Origin: Anaerotruncus sp. | Lineage (GTDB): Bacteria > Bacillota > Clostridia > Oscillospirales > Acutalibacteraceae | Direction of reading: 5' to 3' | Assembly: GCA_022009795.1 (NCBI GenBank) | Contig: CP091724.1 | Span: 434,001 to 498,000, forward strand | DNA: 64,000 nt | Program-made: the position numbers and the translations under genes | Part shown: positions 9,868 to 20,350 of the stretch, one piece after another | Position numbering within the stretch: the stretch's first letter is position 1 | Layout of the letters: every line of letters begins with the position of its first letter | Notes under the pieces: generated by a model | The model's input: only the letters and a program-made list of their open reading frames with translations | What the model was told of the DNA's origin: nothing | The model's database searches: none

Positions 9868-10074
9868 TTATTCCTCAACGGTGCTTTTGTTGAAAAGCAG
9901 GCTTATGCACCAAATTGCCGCAAGGCCCACAAGGCTGTAAATTATTCTGGCAAGCACACTGTCCTGTCCGCCGAATATCCAGGCAACAAGGTCAAATTTA
10001 AATAATCCTATAAGTCCCCAATTAAGCCCGCCTATTATGTTTAAAATAAGGGCGATTCTGTTTATTACTTTCAT
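9868..10074 (-). CDS. DUF378 family small membrane protein
   Basis: A 68-residue protein with two predicted membrane helices around the conserved motif IGGLNWGLIGLFKFDLVAWIFG, which defines the DUF378 (YuzA-like) family of unknown function. It is intact. It stands alone on the minus strand between sigE and manA; a bidirectional hairpin upstream (10164-10199) belongs to manA rather than to it. It ends about 100 bases after the convergent sigE stop. Confidence 0.85.
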   Translation of the reverse strand: MKVINRIALILNIIGGLNWGLIGLFKFDLVAWIFGGQDSVLARIIYSLVGLAAIWCISLLFNKSTVEE

Positions 10075-10163
10075 AAAAACATCTCCAAATAAAAAGTTGT
10101 TAGTATCTTGCCCGTGTGCAAAGCTTTTTATTCGTTTGTTTTTGTTTTTTTATGTATAAAATA

Positions 10164-10199
10164 AAAATCCGCCGAGTATGCACGCTCGGCGGATTTTTT
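10164..10199 (-). terminator. Terminator downstream of manA
   Basis: AAAAATCCGCCGAG (10164-10177 region) pairs with CTCGGCGGATTTTT (10184-10198 region), a near-perfect symmetrical hairpin with T runs on both strands. It lies just after the manA stop. Confidence 0.85.
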
Positions 10200-10217
10200 G
10201 CAATATAAGTTTTTCTG

Positions 10218-11185
10218 TTATACTTTGGTTAAAAATAAATTCTCCGTTGCCATTGATTTCGTAATTGCCGTAGTTTGCAGGAACAAAGAAACTGTCGCCC
10301 TTTTTAAATTCGCGTCCGCCGATTTTTTTCCGCTGCCGTCAACAACCAAAAATGTGGTTAAAGCTTTCTTCGTTTGCATTAAGCTCAACCTTGCCGCACA
10401 GCTCGTAATTATATACGCTGAAAAGTGGGCATTCGGTCAGCATTTGGCGTGTGCCGCCGGAAATTTCTTCCCTTTTTGCCAAAGGGCTTTGTGCCGTATT
10501 TTGCCGGCTCCGTTTTTGAAACGTCAATTGCCTTTTTGAATGTGAAGCTCGCGCGGTTTTTCCGTCTTTTTCCGAGCCTGCCGTAATCGTAAACCCTGTA
10601 TGTTGAATTGCTGTTTTGCTGAATTTCGGCAATCAATGCGCCTTTGCCTATGGCGTGCACCGTGCCCGCTTCAATGAAAAACATATCCCCTTTTTTAACT
10701 TCAACCACATTAAGCACATCCAAAAGCGTGTTGCTTTCGATTGCCTGTTTGAATTCTTCTTTGCCGATTTTGTTTTTAAAGCCGTAAATCAGCGTTGCGC
10801 CGGGCGCCGCGTCAAGCACATACCACATTTCCGTTTTGCCGAATTCGTGCTCAACTCTTGCCGCATATTCATTGTCGGGGTGCACCTGAACGGATAAATT
10901 ATCTTTTTGCGTCTATAAGCTTAATAAGAACGGGAAAGTAGGGAAACTTTTCGCTGTTTGTGCCCGCAATTTTTTTGATTTGCCGCCATCTTTGATAACG
11001 CTTTCAAGCGTTTTTGCCGTCGTATTCGCCGCCGTCTATTGTGTTCATACCGTCCTTGTGGCAGGCAAGCATCCAGCCTTCGGCAACGGGATTTATGTCC
11101 GTTTTAAGGCCGAAATCGTCTCTCAGGCGTGTGCCGCTCCAAATATAATCCTTAAAAAAACGGGATTAAGCTTTAATATTTCCAT
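10218..11185 (-). CDS. manA: Mannose-6-phosphate isomerase, class I (frameshifts)
   Basis: Zinc-dependent cupin enzyme converting mannose 6-phosphate to fructose 6-phosphate, about 320 residues. Recognisable pieces in order are PVFLKDYIWSGTRLRDDF (N-terminus), VQVHPDNEYAARVEHEFGKTEMWYVL with the metal-binding histidine and glutamate, GDMFFIEAGTVHAIGKGALIAEIQQNSNSTYRVYDYGR, and a C-terminal GREFKKGDSFFVPANYGNYEI. It is broken several times (near 10905, 10550-10590, 10490-10510, 10370, 10320 and 10240). Start 11185 is preceded by AAGAGG on the minus strand. It is divergently transcribed from the ABC-F gene. Confidence 0.88.
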
Positions 11186-11236
11186 GCTTTTTAACCTCTT
11201 TTTATGTTATTTGAAATATAATATCAAAATTTTTAC

Positions 11237-11265
11237 TTCACATTCAAGGCTTAATAGTGTAAAAT
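11237..11265 (+). promoter_or_regulatory. Sigma-A type promoter for the ABC-F gene
   Basis: TTCACA at 11237-11242 and TAAAAT at 11260-11265, 17 bp apart, in the divergent space between manA and the ABC-F gene, about 75 bases before its start. Confidence 0.55.
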
Positions 11266-11338
11266 ATATCGTGATTTATAATGAGCATGCGTGGTTGTGC
11301 ATTATTCGTGTTATCTTTTTTATTCAGGAGGCGATTTT

Positions 11339-13245
11339 ATGTCTTGCATAAGCGTTCAAAATTTAAGTCTTTCGTTCGGCGAAAAAACTTTGTTTGATAA
11401 TGTTTCTTTTGATGTTTACGAAAAGGATAAAATCGGCTTCGTCGGTGCAAACGGCGTGGGCAAAACCTCGCTTTTTAAAATATTAACGGGCGAATATCAG
11501 CCCACATCGGGCGCGGCTTTTCTCGGCAAAAATGTTAAGCTCGGATATATGGAGCAGCACACCTGCTCTGAAAATAAAACCGTTTATGAAGAATTGATAA
11601 GCGTTTTCGATGATTTGATAAAGCTTGAAAAAGAGCTTGACGATATTGCTTCACGCCTAACCGCAGAGCCCTTGCCCGAGCTTATAGCAAAGCAGGATAT
11701 GCTCAACGAGCAGTTCACGGGAAACGGCGGTTTAACCTATAAAAGCCTAACCCGCTCCTGCCTTATCGGCATGGGCTTTTCCGAGTCAGATTTTGATAAA
11801 CCCACTTCAAAGCTTTCGGGCGGCCAGCGCTCAAAGCTGATACTTTCCAAATTGCTGCTTTCAAAATGCGATTTGCTTTTGCTTGACGAGCCTACAAATC
11901 ATCTTGATATAAAATCCGTTGAATGGCTTGAGGGCTTTCTTTCCTCTTTTTCCGGCGCGTTTATCGTTATCTCGCACGACAGATATTTTCTTGATCGCGT
12001 AACGGATAAAACCATTGAAATAGAAAATAAAAAAATGCGTTCGTATAAGGGAAATTATTCCGAATTCCTTGTAAAAAAGCAGGCCGAGCAAAAAGGCAAT
12101 TGCCGAATAAAATACGAAAACGATATGAAGGAAATCGAGCGGCTTGAGGGCATTATCGCTCAGCAAAGGCAGTGGAACAGGGAAAAAAATATCAAAACCG
12201 CCGAAAGCAAGGAAAAGGTGGTAGAGCGTATTAAGGAGCAGCTTGTCGTTCCCGATGCGAAGCTTAAAAAAATCCGCTTCGATTTCACTCCAAAATGTGT
12301 TTCCGGCGAGGATGTGCTTGATGTTTCGGATTTATGCAAATCGTTCGGCGATAAAAAAATATTTGAAAATGCAAGCTTTTTCCGTTAAAAAAGGGAAACA
12401 GAATTTTTTTCTTGTCGGCGCAAACGGCTGCGGCAAAACCACTCTGCTTAAAAATAATTATGGGTGATTTGGCGGCGGACGGCGGCAAGTTTAAATTCGG
12501 CGCAAATCTTTTCACCGGCTATTTCGACCAGGTGCAGGCAAAGCTTGATTTAAATAAAACGGCAATAGACGAGGTTTGGTCCGCCTTCCCGGCAATGACG
12601 GAAACCAAAATCCGCAATGCTTTGGCGGCGTTCCTGTTTACCGGCGACGATGTTTATAAACGCCTTTCGGATTGCTCCGGCGGCGAGCGCGCAAGAATAG
12701 CGCTTCTCAAGCTCATGCTCGGGCAGTATAATTTCCTGCTTTTTGGACGAGCCTACAAACCACCTTGACGCTTATTCGAGGGAAGAACTCGAAAACACTC
12801 TGCTCGACTACAGCGGCACAATGCTTATCGTTTCGCACGACAGATATTTTTATAAATAAACTCGCAACCTCAATCATCGAGCTTACTCCTCACGGTATAA
12901 ATAAATATATCGGCAATTACGATGAGTATATTTCAAAGAGAGAAGAAACGGCAGAGCCGCAAAAAGCAAAAAGGCGCCGAAGCAAAATAATTACAAGCTT
13001 CAAAAGGAGCGCCAAAGCGCATTGCGCAAAGCTAAAAACCTCGGTTTCGCGCCTTGAGGGGCAGATAGAGGATTTGGAGGATGAAATCGCACTGCTTGAA
13101 GAGCGTTTAAACTGCAATCCGCCGTATGAAGAGTTCTTGAAAATCAGCGCCGAGCTTCAGCAAAAAAATCCGAGCAACGCGATTCTGCTTATGAAGATTG
13201 GGCTGAAAAAAATCGGAGCAGCTTACCGAGCTTTCCGAAGAATAA
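11339..13245 (+). CDS. ABC-F family ATPase (many frameshifts)
   Basis: Cytoplasmic protein with two ATPase cassettes and no membrane segment, the ABC-F class that acts on the ribosome. Cassette 1 has GANGVGKTS, LSGGQRSK and LLLLDEPTNHLD; cassette 2 has GANGCGKTTLLK, CSGGERAR and LDEPTNHLD, split by a shift near 12742. The lysine/glutamate-rich linker between cassettes and a C-terminal coiled coil (SRLEGQIEDLEDEIALLEERL) resemble the Uup/YdiF-like subgroup, not clear resistance-type members. Breaks occur near 12378, 12455, 12742, 12858, 12975, 13050, 13170 and 13210. ATG 11339 follows AGGAGG. The last codons EDWAEKSEQLTELSEE end at 13245. Confidence 0.85.
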
Positions 13246-13280
13246 TTCGTATATTAAATTAAAAAAACGGTTAAAATAAT

Positions 13281-14506
13281 ATGAAAACAAATGTTATAAT
13301 CGGTGCGGGTGCGGCAGGGCTTATGGCGGCTGCCGAAAGCGCCAAAAGAAATATAAACACAATCCTTATTGAAAAAATGCCTCGCTGTGCATCAAAGGTG
13401 CGTATAACAGGCAAGGGCAGGTGCAATGTAACCAACGCCTGCTTCGATATGGAGGATTTAATATCAAACGTGCCTCGAAATCCACGCTTTCTCTATTCAG
13501 CTTTTTCAGCATTTATGCCTTACGACACAATGGCGTTTTTCGAGGATTTGGGTGTGCCGCTCAAAATCGAGCGCGGCAACCGCGTTTTTCCGCAGTCCGA
13601 TAAGGCGGCGGATATCGCAAACGCCCTTATAAAAAACGCCGAGCGCGCAGGCGTTCGCTTTGTGCACGGAAATGCTAAAGGATTTGAATTTAAAAACGGC
13701 AAAATCGGCGCCGTTGTACTTGAGAGCGGCGAAAAAATTAAATGTGATTCAGTATGCGTTTGCACGGGCGGAAAAAGCTATCCCGCCACAGGCTCAACGG
13801 GGCAGGGCTATGCGCTTGCAAAAAGCGCGGGGCATAAAATCATTCCCGTTTGCGCCGCTCTTGTGCCGCTTTGCTGCAAAAACGATTTTGTTTCCGATTT
13901 GCAGGGGCTGAGCCTTAAAAATATTTCAATCGAGCTTCTAAAAAACGGCAAAAAGGTTTATTCCGATTTCGGCGAAATGCTGTTTACCCATTTCGGGGTA
14001 AGCGGTCCGGTTGTGCTTTCCGCTTCAAGCCATATCGATGATGTTAAAAATAACTCTTATTCTCTCGTTATCGATTTAAAGCCTGCGCTTGACGAAGCAA
14101 CGCTCGATTCACGCATTTTGCGCGATTTCGGCGAATTTATCAATAAAGATTTTATCAATTCGCTTTCAAAGCTGTTGCCTAAAAAAAGCTTATTCCTGTT
14201 ATAGTTAAATTAAGCGGAATCCCAGCCGATAAAAAGGTAAATGAAATCACAAAGCAGGAAAGGCTTGCTCTTGTGTCTTTGATAAAAAAATTCAAAGTCG
14301 ATATCTCTTCGCTTTATGATATAGATACCGCGGTGGTTACGCGCGGCGGCGTTGATACCAAGCAGATAGACCCCAAAACAATGCGCTCAAAGCTTGTTGA
14401 AAATCTTTATTTTGCGGGCGAGGTTATTGACGTGGACGCTTACACAGGCGGCTTCAATTTGCAAATTGCCTTTTCAACCGGCTTTTTGTGCGGCAATAAT
14501 ATGTGA
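13281..14506 (+). CDS. FAD-dependent oxidoreductase, HI0933/YhiN family (one frameshift)
   Basis: Flavoprotein of about 408 residues. The N-terminal dinucleotide-binding motif GAGAAGLMAA (residues 7-16) and the family hallmark RITGKGRCNVTNA (about residues 41-53) are present, then FGVSGPVVLSAS and the C-terminal FAD-contact segment LYFAGEVIDVDAYTGGFNLQIAF. The frame shifts once in the A7 run near 14182. Members are related to BaiN-type enzymes, but the substrate is generally unknown. It lies 35 bases after the ABC-F gene and just before cmk, a common Clostridia order, so a housekeeping role is likely. Confidence 0.88.
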
Positions 14507-14535
14507 TTTTATAATGAACCGAAAGGATGCTATTT

Positions 14536-15206
14536 ATGATAAATGTTGCAATAGACGGCCCTGCCGGCGCAGGCAAAAGCACGGTTGCGCGCGGCGCGGC
14601 AAAGGAACTCGGCTATATTTATGTTGACACCGGCGCACTTTACAGAACCGTTGCCCTTGCCGCAACGAGAAACGGCGTGCTTGAAAGTGCCGAAAAAACC
14701 GAGCAAATGCTTAAAGATATCACCGTTGACCTTGCGTTTGACGATGCGGGGGCGCAGTGCGTTTATTTAAACGGCGAGGATGTTTCCTCACTCATCAGAA
14801 CTCCGGAAATTTCAATGGCGGCATCAAATGTTTCTAAAATTCCCGCCGTGCGCGCGTTCTTGCTTGGGCTTCAGCGCGATATTGCGGCCAAAAACAATGT
14901 TATTATGGACGGCAGAGATATCGCCACCGTTGTGCTTCCTGAAGCACAGGTTAAAATATTTCTCACCGCCTCACCCGAATGCAGAGCTGAAAGAAGATAT
15001 AAAGAGCTTTTTGGAAAAAGGCGAAAATGTGAAGTACGACGATGTTTTTGGCAGATGTAAATGCTCGCGATTATCAGGACAGCCATCGTGAAATTGCACC
15101 GCTCAAGCCTGCCGAGGATTCCGTTATCGCGGATACTTCGGGTAAATCATTGCCGCAAAGCATTGAAATGATAATATCTGTTATTAAGGAGAAAAACGAA
15201 TGGTAA
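14536..15206 (+). CDS. cmk: Cytidylate kinase (frameshifts near the 3' end)
   Basis: Phosphorylates CMP and dCMP with ATP. The P-loop GPAGAGKST (residues 8-16), VDTGALYRTVAL, and the CMP-binding MDGRDIATVVLP are clear, as is the C-terminal arginine-rich part, which requires shifts near 15008 and 15047 to continue as LLEKGENVKYDD and then VNARDYQDSHREIAPL. The product is about 223 residues, normal for the family. ATG 14536 is chosen because the upstream ATG at 14527 touches the AAAGG ribosome binding site. The stop overlaps the start of plsC, and the order cmk-plsC-ispH/rpsA is characteristic of Clostridia. Confidence 0.92.
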
Positions 15207-15853
15207 GCTTTGATTATTCAGTTGTTAAGCATTATAAATTCTACGGCTTTGTAAAAAGGTGTTCGGTCCGATTTTTCAGAGCCGTGTATAAGCTTGAGTT
15301 TCGCGGTCTCGAAAATGTGCCGCAGGATAAAAATGTGCGCTATATCGTGGCAGTAAACCACACTTGCGCTCTTGATCCCGTTTTTGCCTCAATGCCGAAA
15401 AATATGCCTCCGCTTCATTTTATGGCGAAGGTGGAGCTTTTTAAAAATCCTATCGTGGGCTGGGTTGTGAAGCATCTTTACGGCTTCCCCGTAAAAAGAG
15501 GCAAGGGCGACACCTCCGCTATCGACTACGGCGAAAAAATAATCAAAGAGGGTCATGTTATGGCAATCTGCCCCGAGGGCAGAAGAGTTAAAGATAAAAA
15601 TGGTGTGCCGCAAAGAGCAAAATCAGGTGTTGCCGTTATCGCAAAGGCAACGAATGCCTCCGTTCTGCCGTGCGCCATTTATTGCGACGGACCTATTAAG
15701 CCCGGTAAAAAGGTTGTTGTTACATACGGAAAATTGCTTTCTCTTTCCGATATGGGGCTTGATAAAGAGGAGTGCGGCCCGCATGATATTAAGGATGCCG
15801 CCAATAAGGTTATGGGCAGCATTTTTGATCTTTGGGAGGCTTCGGCTCAATGA
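15200..15853 (+). CDS. plsC: 1-acyl-sn-glycerol-3-phosphate acyltransferase
   Basis: Membrane-associated acyltransferase making phosphatidic acid for phospholipid synthesis. The 217-residue product has the family catalytic motif NHTCALDP (an NHxxxxD box, about residues 52-59), a KVELFKNPIVGW segment, and the glycerol-phosphate binding motif CPEGRR (about residues 119-124). It is intact. It overlaps cmk by seven bases upstream and overlaps the ispH start by an ATGA, so the three genes are translationally coupled. Confidence 0.9.
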   Translation: MVSFDYSVVKHYKFYGFVKRCSVRFFRAVYKLEFRGLENVPQDKNVRYIVAVNHTCALDPVFASMPKNMPPLHFMAKVELFKNPIVGWVVKHLYGFPVKRGKGDTSAIDYGEKIIKEGHVMAICPEGRRVKDKNGVPQRAKSGVAVIAKATNASVLPCAIYCDGPIKPGKKVVVTYGKLLSLSDMGLDKEECGPHDIKDAANKVMGSIFDLWEASAQ

Positions 15854-17882
15854 AAGAGATAAGGCTTGCCGAAACGGCAGGATTTTGTTTTGGCGTAAAC
15901 AGAGCGGTTGATCTTGTTTACAGCCTTGTTGAAAACGGCGAAAAGGTTTCAACTCTCGGCCCGATAATCCACAACAATCAAGTGGTTTCCGATTTGAATT
16001 CAAAGGGCGTCAGGGTTATTTCGTCTCCGTGTGAATGTGAAAAAGGATATAAAATCGTTATCCGCACGCATGGAGTTGAAAAAAGTGTTATCGAAGATAT
16101 AGAAAACAGAGATATTCCTTATGTTAATGCCACATGCCCGTTCGTTTTGAAAATTCATAAAATAGTCAGCGAGAGGCAGCCGGGCGGCGTAACTCTTATC
16201 GCAGGTGATGCCGGTCATCCCGAGGTTTTGGGAATTCGCTCCTTTTGCACGGGCGAAAGCTATGTGTTTAGAAACGAAGCCGAATTGTTTGAAATAATTA
16301 AAAGTCATAATATCGCGCAGAAAAATGATGTTATTTGCGTGTCGCAAACAACATTCAGCCTTGAAGAATGGAAAAAATGCGAGAAAATTCTTAAAAAGGT
16401 ATGTACAAACTGTGAAATATTTGCTACAATATGTAATGCAACTTCCGATAGGCAGCAAGAAGCATATGCGCTTTCCAAAGAGTGCGATGCAATGGTTGTT
16501 ATCGGCGGTCGCCATTCTTCCAATACTTGCAAGTTGAAAGATGTATGTTCGCAGAATGCTCCCACCTTTTTAATCGAAACGGCGGCAGAGCTTGCAGATA
16601 AGGATTTTTCGGGTTTCAATGTAGTTGGAGTTACTGCCGGGGCATCTACACCCTCGGTAATTATCAAGGAGGTACTAAAAACCATGTCCGAAGAAATTAA
16701 AGAAAAGGAAGTTGAAGCAACAGAGTCTGTTGCCGAGACAGCAGAAACCGCTGATAAGGCCGATACGGCTGCTGTCGAAGTATCTGCTGATGGTGAAACC
16801 TTCGCAGAGATGCTCGAACAGTCCTTCAGCAACAATGATACCAGCAAAATCGTTAAAGGTATTGTTGTAAACATTACTCCCACGGAAGTATTTGTAGATG
16901 TTCCGGGAAGAAAGCAAACGGGCGTTATCGCTCACGACGATCTTTCGGCAGAGCCGTTTGATAAGTGTGAGGATGTTGTTTCCGTTGGTGATGAGCTTGA
17001 CCTTATCATTCTTAAAACAGACGATCAAGACGGCGTTCTTAAGCTTTCCAAAAAAAGCTTACAGATGCTTATAAAGGCTGGGATGATATCGTTAAGGCAA
17101 AGGAAGATGACGAGATCCTTGAAGGCCCCGTTGCAGCTGTTGTAAGAGGCGGCGTTCTCGCTTCCGTAAAGGGAACAAGAGTTTTCATTCCCGCATCACT
17201 CACGGGTGTGCCCAAGAACGAAGATCTTTCCGTTCTTAAAGGTCAAACCGTAAGATTCAGAATTATCGACCTCAATGAGCAGAGAAGAAGAGCCGTTGGC
17301 TCCGTTAAGGCTGTTCTTAATGAGGAAAGAAGAAAAGCACGCGAGGAGCTTTGGGGCAAGCTTGAAGAAGGCATGAAGCTTCAGGGCACAGTTAAATCCC
17401 TCACCAATTACGGCGCATTCGTTGATATCGGCGGCGTAGACGGCATGATTCATATCAGCGAGCTTTCATGGACCCGCATTAAGCATCCTTCAGAGGTTGT
17501 TAATGTAGGCGATCAGGTTGAGGTTTATATCAAGAGCCTTGATCAGGAAAATAAAAAGATTTCTCTCGGCTTCAAGAAGATTGAGGATTCTCCGTGGGAA
17601 ATTCTTAAAAGAGATTATCCCATCGGCACTAAGCTTACGGCTAAAATCGTAGGTCTTACCGCATTCGGCGCTTTCGCAACCGTTATCCCCGGTATCGAAG
17701 GCCTTATCCACATCAGCGAAATCAGCTGGGATCGTATCAAAACTCCCGCTGATGTACTTAAAGTAGGCGATGAGGTAGAGGTTGTTATCACCGATATCGA
17801 TTTCGATAAGAAGAGAGTAAGCCTCTCCATGAAGCAAACCACCGAAAAGCCCGAAGAAACAATCGAGCTTGACGCCGAATAA
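15850..17882 (+). CDS. ispH-rpsA: IspH-ribosomal protein S1 fusion (one frameshift)
   Basis: The N-terminal about 275 residues are 4-hydroxy-3-methylbut-2-enyl diphosphate reductase, the last step of the MEP isoprenoid pathway. The 4Fe-4S cysteines are in ETAGFCFGVNRAV, NATCPFV and ICNATSDRQ. The frame runs on without a stop through VIIKEVLKTMSEEIKEK into an acidic linker and four S1 RNA-binding domains (repeats near 16850, 17130, 17380 and 17640; e.g. GAFVDIGGVDGMIHISELSW). The S1 part binds mRNA on the ribosome. One shift in the A7 run at 17050-17056 breaks S1 domain 1. An internal ribosome binding site and ATG occur at the junction. The fusion is known in Clostridia. Confidence 0.93.
16666..16686 (+). 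promoter_or_regulatory. Internal ribosome binding site and start at the ispH/rpsA junction
   Basis: AAGGAGG at 16666-16672, 11 bases before ATG at 16684-16686, in frame with the fusion and exactly where the S1 part begins. It could allow S1 to be made separately from the fusion. Confidence 0.55.
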
Positions 17883-17908
17883 TAATTATCATAAGATAAT
17901 ATAAATTA

Positions 17909-17939
17909 AAAGCACCGAGATTATCTCGGTGCTTTTTTT
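17909..17939 (+). terminator. Rho-independent terminator after rpsA
   Basis: AAAGCACCGAGA-TTA-TCTCGGTGCTTTTTTT, a perfect 12-bp stem with a long T tract. Confidence 0.93.
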
Positions 17940-18008
17940 GTTGCCGTTTATTGATTTGTTGATTTAATATTTTGCGCTCACTTTTATCGGTCGCCCTTCG
18001 GCCGATAT

Positions 18009-18628
18009 TTATTCATTTTCGATTTCGGCGCCGAATAATGCGTCTATCACGGTGTTGTAAATTTCCACGGGATTGTTGTAGTAGCAATCCTTAACCGTTT
18101 CCGCTTGAGCCGCGGTCGGCAAATTCAGCGTCAAAATCATAAATTCCTTGTCGCCGTCAGCAAGGTGCATGGTCACTGAATAATAATCGTTGTGCTTTTC
18201 AATGTCAACCTTGTTTTCCTTTTCAAATGTTTCGCGCACGGCGAGCTTGCGTGATATTTCAATACTCTTTTTCCTGATGGTGTAGGGAAGGTCGTTTTCA
18301 ACAAGGTCAACCAGGTTTTTGCAGCCGTCGCCCGGGTGAAGATATCCGTTCTCATCCTCGGTTATCATGCCTTTTTGCTTCAGCTTTTTGATGGCATTTA
18401 CCGTTTCGAAATAGTTTGCGATTTCGCCCCTCATCATTGTGTCTGCAATAACCTTTTCCGTCAGCCTGCCGCGTGAATTTACCGTGATATAGCAAATAAG
18501 CAGATTTATTTCAAGTGTTGATCTGAGCCCGCCGTCCGCAATTCCGCTTGCAAGTGCGTCAAATCTTAAATCCTCGTTTTCGTTTTCCGAAACCGTGCTT
18601 TCGTTCTTTGTTTCTTTTTTTCACTCAT
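18009..18628 (-). CDS. DUF4364 family protein (one frameshift)
   Basis: About 206 residues resembling the DUF4364 family of Clostridia, which has a winged-helix-like N-terminal half (LEINLLICYITVNSRGRLTEKVIAD, then NYFETVNAIKKLKQKGMI) and a mixed alpha/beta C-terminal half. The family function is not established; DNA binding is suggested by the fold only. Start 18628 follows GAGGTGAT on the minus strand. A missing A in the A7 run near 18616 separates the first four codons from the rest. It converges with ispH-rpsA across the terminator. Confidence 0.7.
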
Positions 18629-18669
18629 CGTTATCACCTCGTTGAAAAATATATTAACATAATCTTTAC

Positions 18670-18697
18670 TTGCTTGCAATAAGTTTTGTTTTATAAT
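18670..18697 (+). promoter_or_regulatory. Promoter of the DUF1858-trmK-nif3-rqcH run
   Basis: TTGCTT at 18670-18675 and TATAAT at 18692-18697, 16 bp apart, about 55 bases before the first start codon. Confidence 0.55.
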
Positions 18698-18751
18698 ATA
18701 ATATCGATAACAAATAATAAACTAAGCAGTAAATGAAAAGAGGTTTTAATT

Positions 18752-18955
18752 ATGGCAAAGGTAACTAAAGATACTATCATCGCAGAGGCACTTCAAATCT
18801 GCCCCGATTCGGCAGAGCTTTTTTTATGGAAATCGGCATGCATTGCCTTTATTGCCCCCTCCGCTTCGGGCGAATCCATTGAGCAGGCTTGCATGGTTCA
18901 CGGTTGTGATCCCGATAAGCTTGTTAATGATATCAATAAGCTGATAGGCGAATAA
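18752..18955 (+). CDS. DUF1858 family small protein (two compensating frameshifts)
   Basis: A small protein of about 67 residues opening with MAKVTKDTIIAEALQICPDSAE and ending with ASGESIEQACMVHGCDPDKLVNDI-type sequence, the DUF1858 pattern. As written, residues 24-34 read LFLWKSACIAF, but shifting frame in the T7 run at 18820-18826 and back in the C5 run near 18854 gives MEIGMHCLYCPS, restoring the CxxC that is typical of the family. The domain is thought to be redox-related or metal-linked; its role here is unknown. It precedes trmK by five bases. Confidence 0.75.
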   Translation: MAKVTKDTIIAEALQICPDSAELFLWKSACIAFIAPSASGESIEQACMVHGCDPDKLVNDINKLIGE

Positions 18956-18960
18956 ATTTT

Positions 18961-19602
18961 ATGATTAAGCTTTCAAAGCGTCTGGCTGCCGCGGCAGAGC
19001 TTGTTCGTCCGTGTGAGTCGTTTGCCGATATAGGCTGCGATCACGGCTATCTGCCCGCTTATCTTGTTCAAAACAATATTGTAAAAAAAGCGTATGCCTG
19101 CGATATAAACGAGGGTCCGCTCTCTAAATGCCGTGAAGTTGCCGCGCAGGAGGGCGTTGCCGATAAAATCACCTGCATACTCGCTCCCGGCCTTTCGGGC
19201 TTAAATGAAAGCGACGCACGCGAAATTGCGATTTGCGGCATGGGCGGCGAGCTTATTGCGGATATTATTGCAAAATGCCCGTTTGCAAAATCAAAGGATG
19301 TGCATTTTGTGCTCAATCCCATGACGCGCCAGCATGTGCTTCGCCGCCGGCTTTGCGAAAGCGGCTTTGAGATCGGCAGGGATATCATCGTTGCCGAGGG
19401 CAGGCATTATTATAATGTTTTTGAAGCAAGCTACACAGGCAAAATTGTCAGGCACGATGAAAGCTATTATTTTTCTTGGCAATATAAAAAGACTTTTCCA
19501 ATAGGGAATATTTTTGAGCATTTGCTCAATTTTCTTGAAAACAAACAGAAAGGAAATGCGGATTATTCCGAAGTGATTTCCGCCATTAAAGAAAAATTAT
19601 GA
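18961..19602 (+). CDS. trmK: tRNA (adenine-22-N1)-methyltransferase TrmK
   Basis: SAM-dependent enzyme that methylates N1 of adenine 22 in tRNA. The 213-residue product has the family pattern: RLAAAAELVRPCESFADIGCDHGYLPAYL with the SAM-binding glycine/aspartate loop (residues 22-30), then ICGMGGELIADII and FVLNPMTRQHVLRRRL. It is intact. It overlaps the next gene (nif3-like) by an ATGA. The trmK-nif3 pairing is conserved across Firmicutes and supports the call. Confidence 0.92.
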   Translation: MIKLSKRLAAAAELVRPCESFADIGCDHGYLPAYLVQNNIVKKAYACDINEGPLSKCREVAAQEGVADKITCILAPGLSGLNESDAREIAICGMGGELIADIIAKCPFAKSKDVHFVLNPMTRQHVLRRRLCESGFEIGRDIIVAEGRHYYNVFEASYTGKIVRHDESYYFSWQYKKTFPIGNIFEHLLNFLENKQKGNADYSEVISAIKEKL

Positions 19603-20348
19603 CATCTGTTTTTTTGATATATATAATTATCTTGATTCGGTTGCTCCGTTTTCCACACAGGAGGAATGGGATAATTCGGGTCTTGTCATTGGCGGCAATG
19701 AGGCGGTCACCAAGGCGGTGCTTTGCCTTGATGCCGCAAAAGATGTTGTTCGCTATGCCGCGGATATAGGCGCCGAGCTTATTATCTCGCACCATCCGAT
19801 TATATTTCACGGTTTAAAAGCCGTTGAGCCGAAAAGCGCCGTTTATGAATGTGTTAAAAACGGCATTGCCGTTATAAGTGCGCACACCTGCTTTGATAAG
19901 GCGAAAAACGGCATAAACACAAGCTTGTGTAAGCGCCTCGGACTTGCGGATGTCAAGCCTGTTGACGGCACTTTTATCGTTACGGCAAAGCTTGATGCTC
20001 CGATGAGCGCAGATGATTTTGCCCGCTTTGTGAGTGATACGCTCGATGTGCATGGGCTGAGATATACCGATTCGGAAAGATTGATTAAAAACCGTTGCTC
20101 TCGGCGGCGGCGCATGCGAGGAATATTTGCCGCAGGCAATGGAATGCGCCGATTGCTTTGTTACCGGCGATATGAAATATCATGATTTTCTTGCCGCGGC
20201 GGAGGAAAAATTCTGCGTTATAAGCGCAGGTCACTTTGAAACGGAATCTGAATCGTTTCATATGCTTCTCGATGAGCTGAAAAAAAATAAATTTCCCGAT
20301 GTGGAATTTGTTTGGGGCGGGCAGAAAAATCCTGTTTTGGCGGTGTAA
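19599..20348 (+). CDS. Nif3-like dinuclear metal centre protein (frameshifts)
   Basis: About 250 residues of the Nif3/YqfO family, whose members bind two metal ions. Visible motifs are EEWDNSGLVIGG, IISHHPIIFHGLK with the metal-binding histidines, ISAHTCFDKAKNGIN, and the C-terminal CFVTGDMKYHD and SAGHFETES. The molecular function is unsettled (GTP cyclohydrolase-like or hydrolase roles have been proposed). Breaks lie in the T8 run near 19612 and near 20092. The start ATG overlaps the trmK stop. Co-transcription with trmK is the usual arrangement. Confidence 0.85.
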
Positions 20349-20350
20349 TT

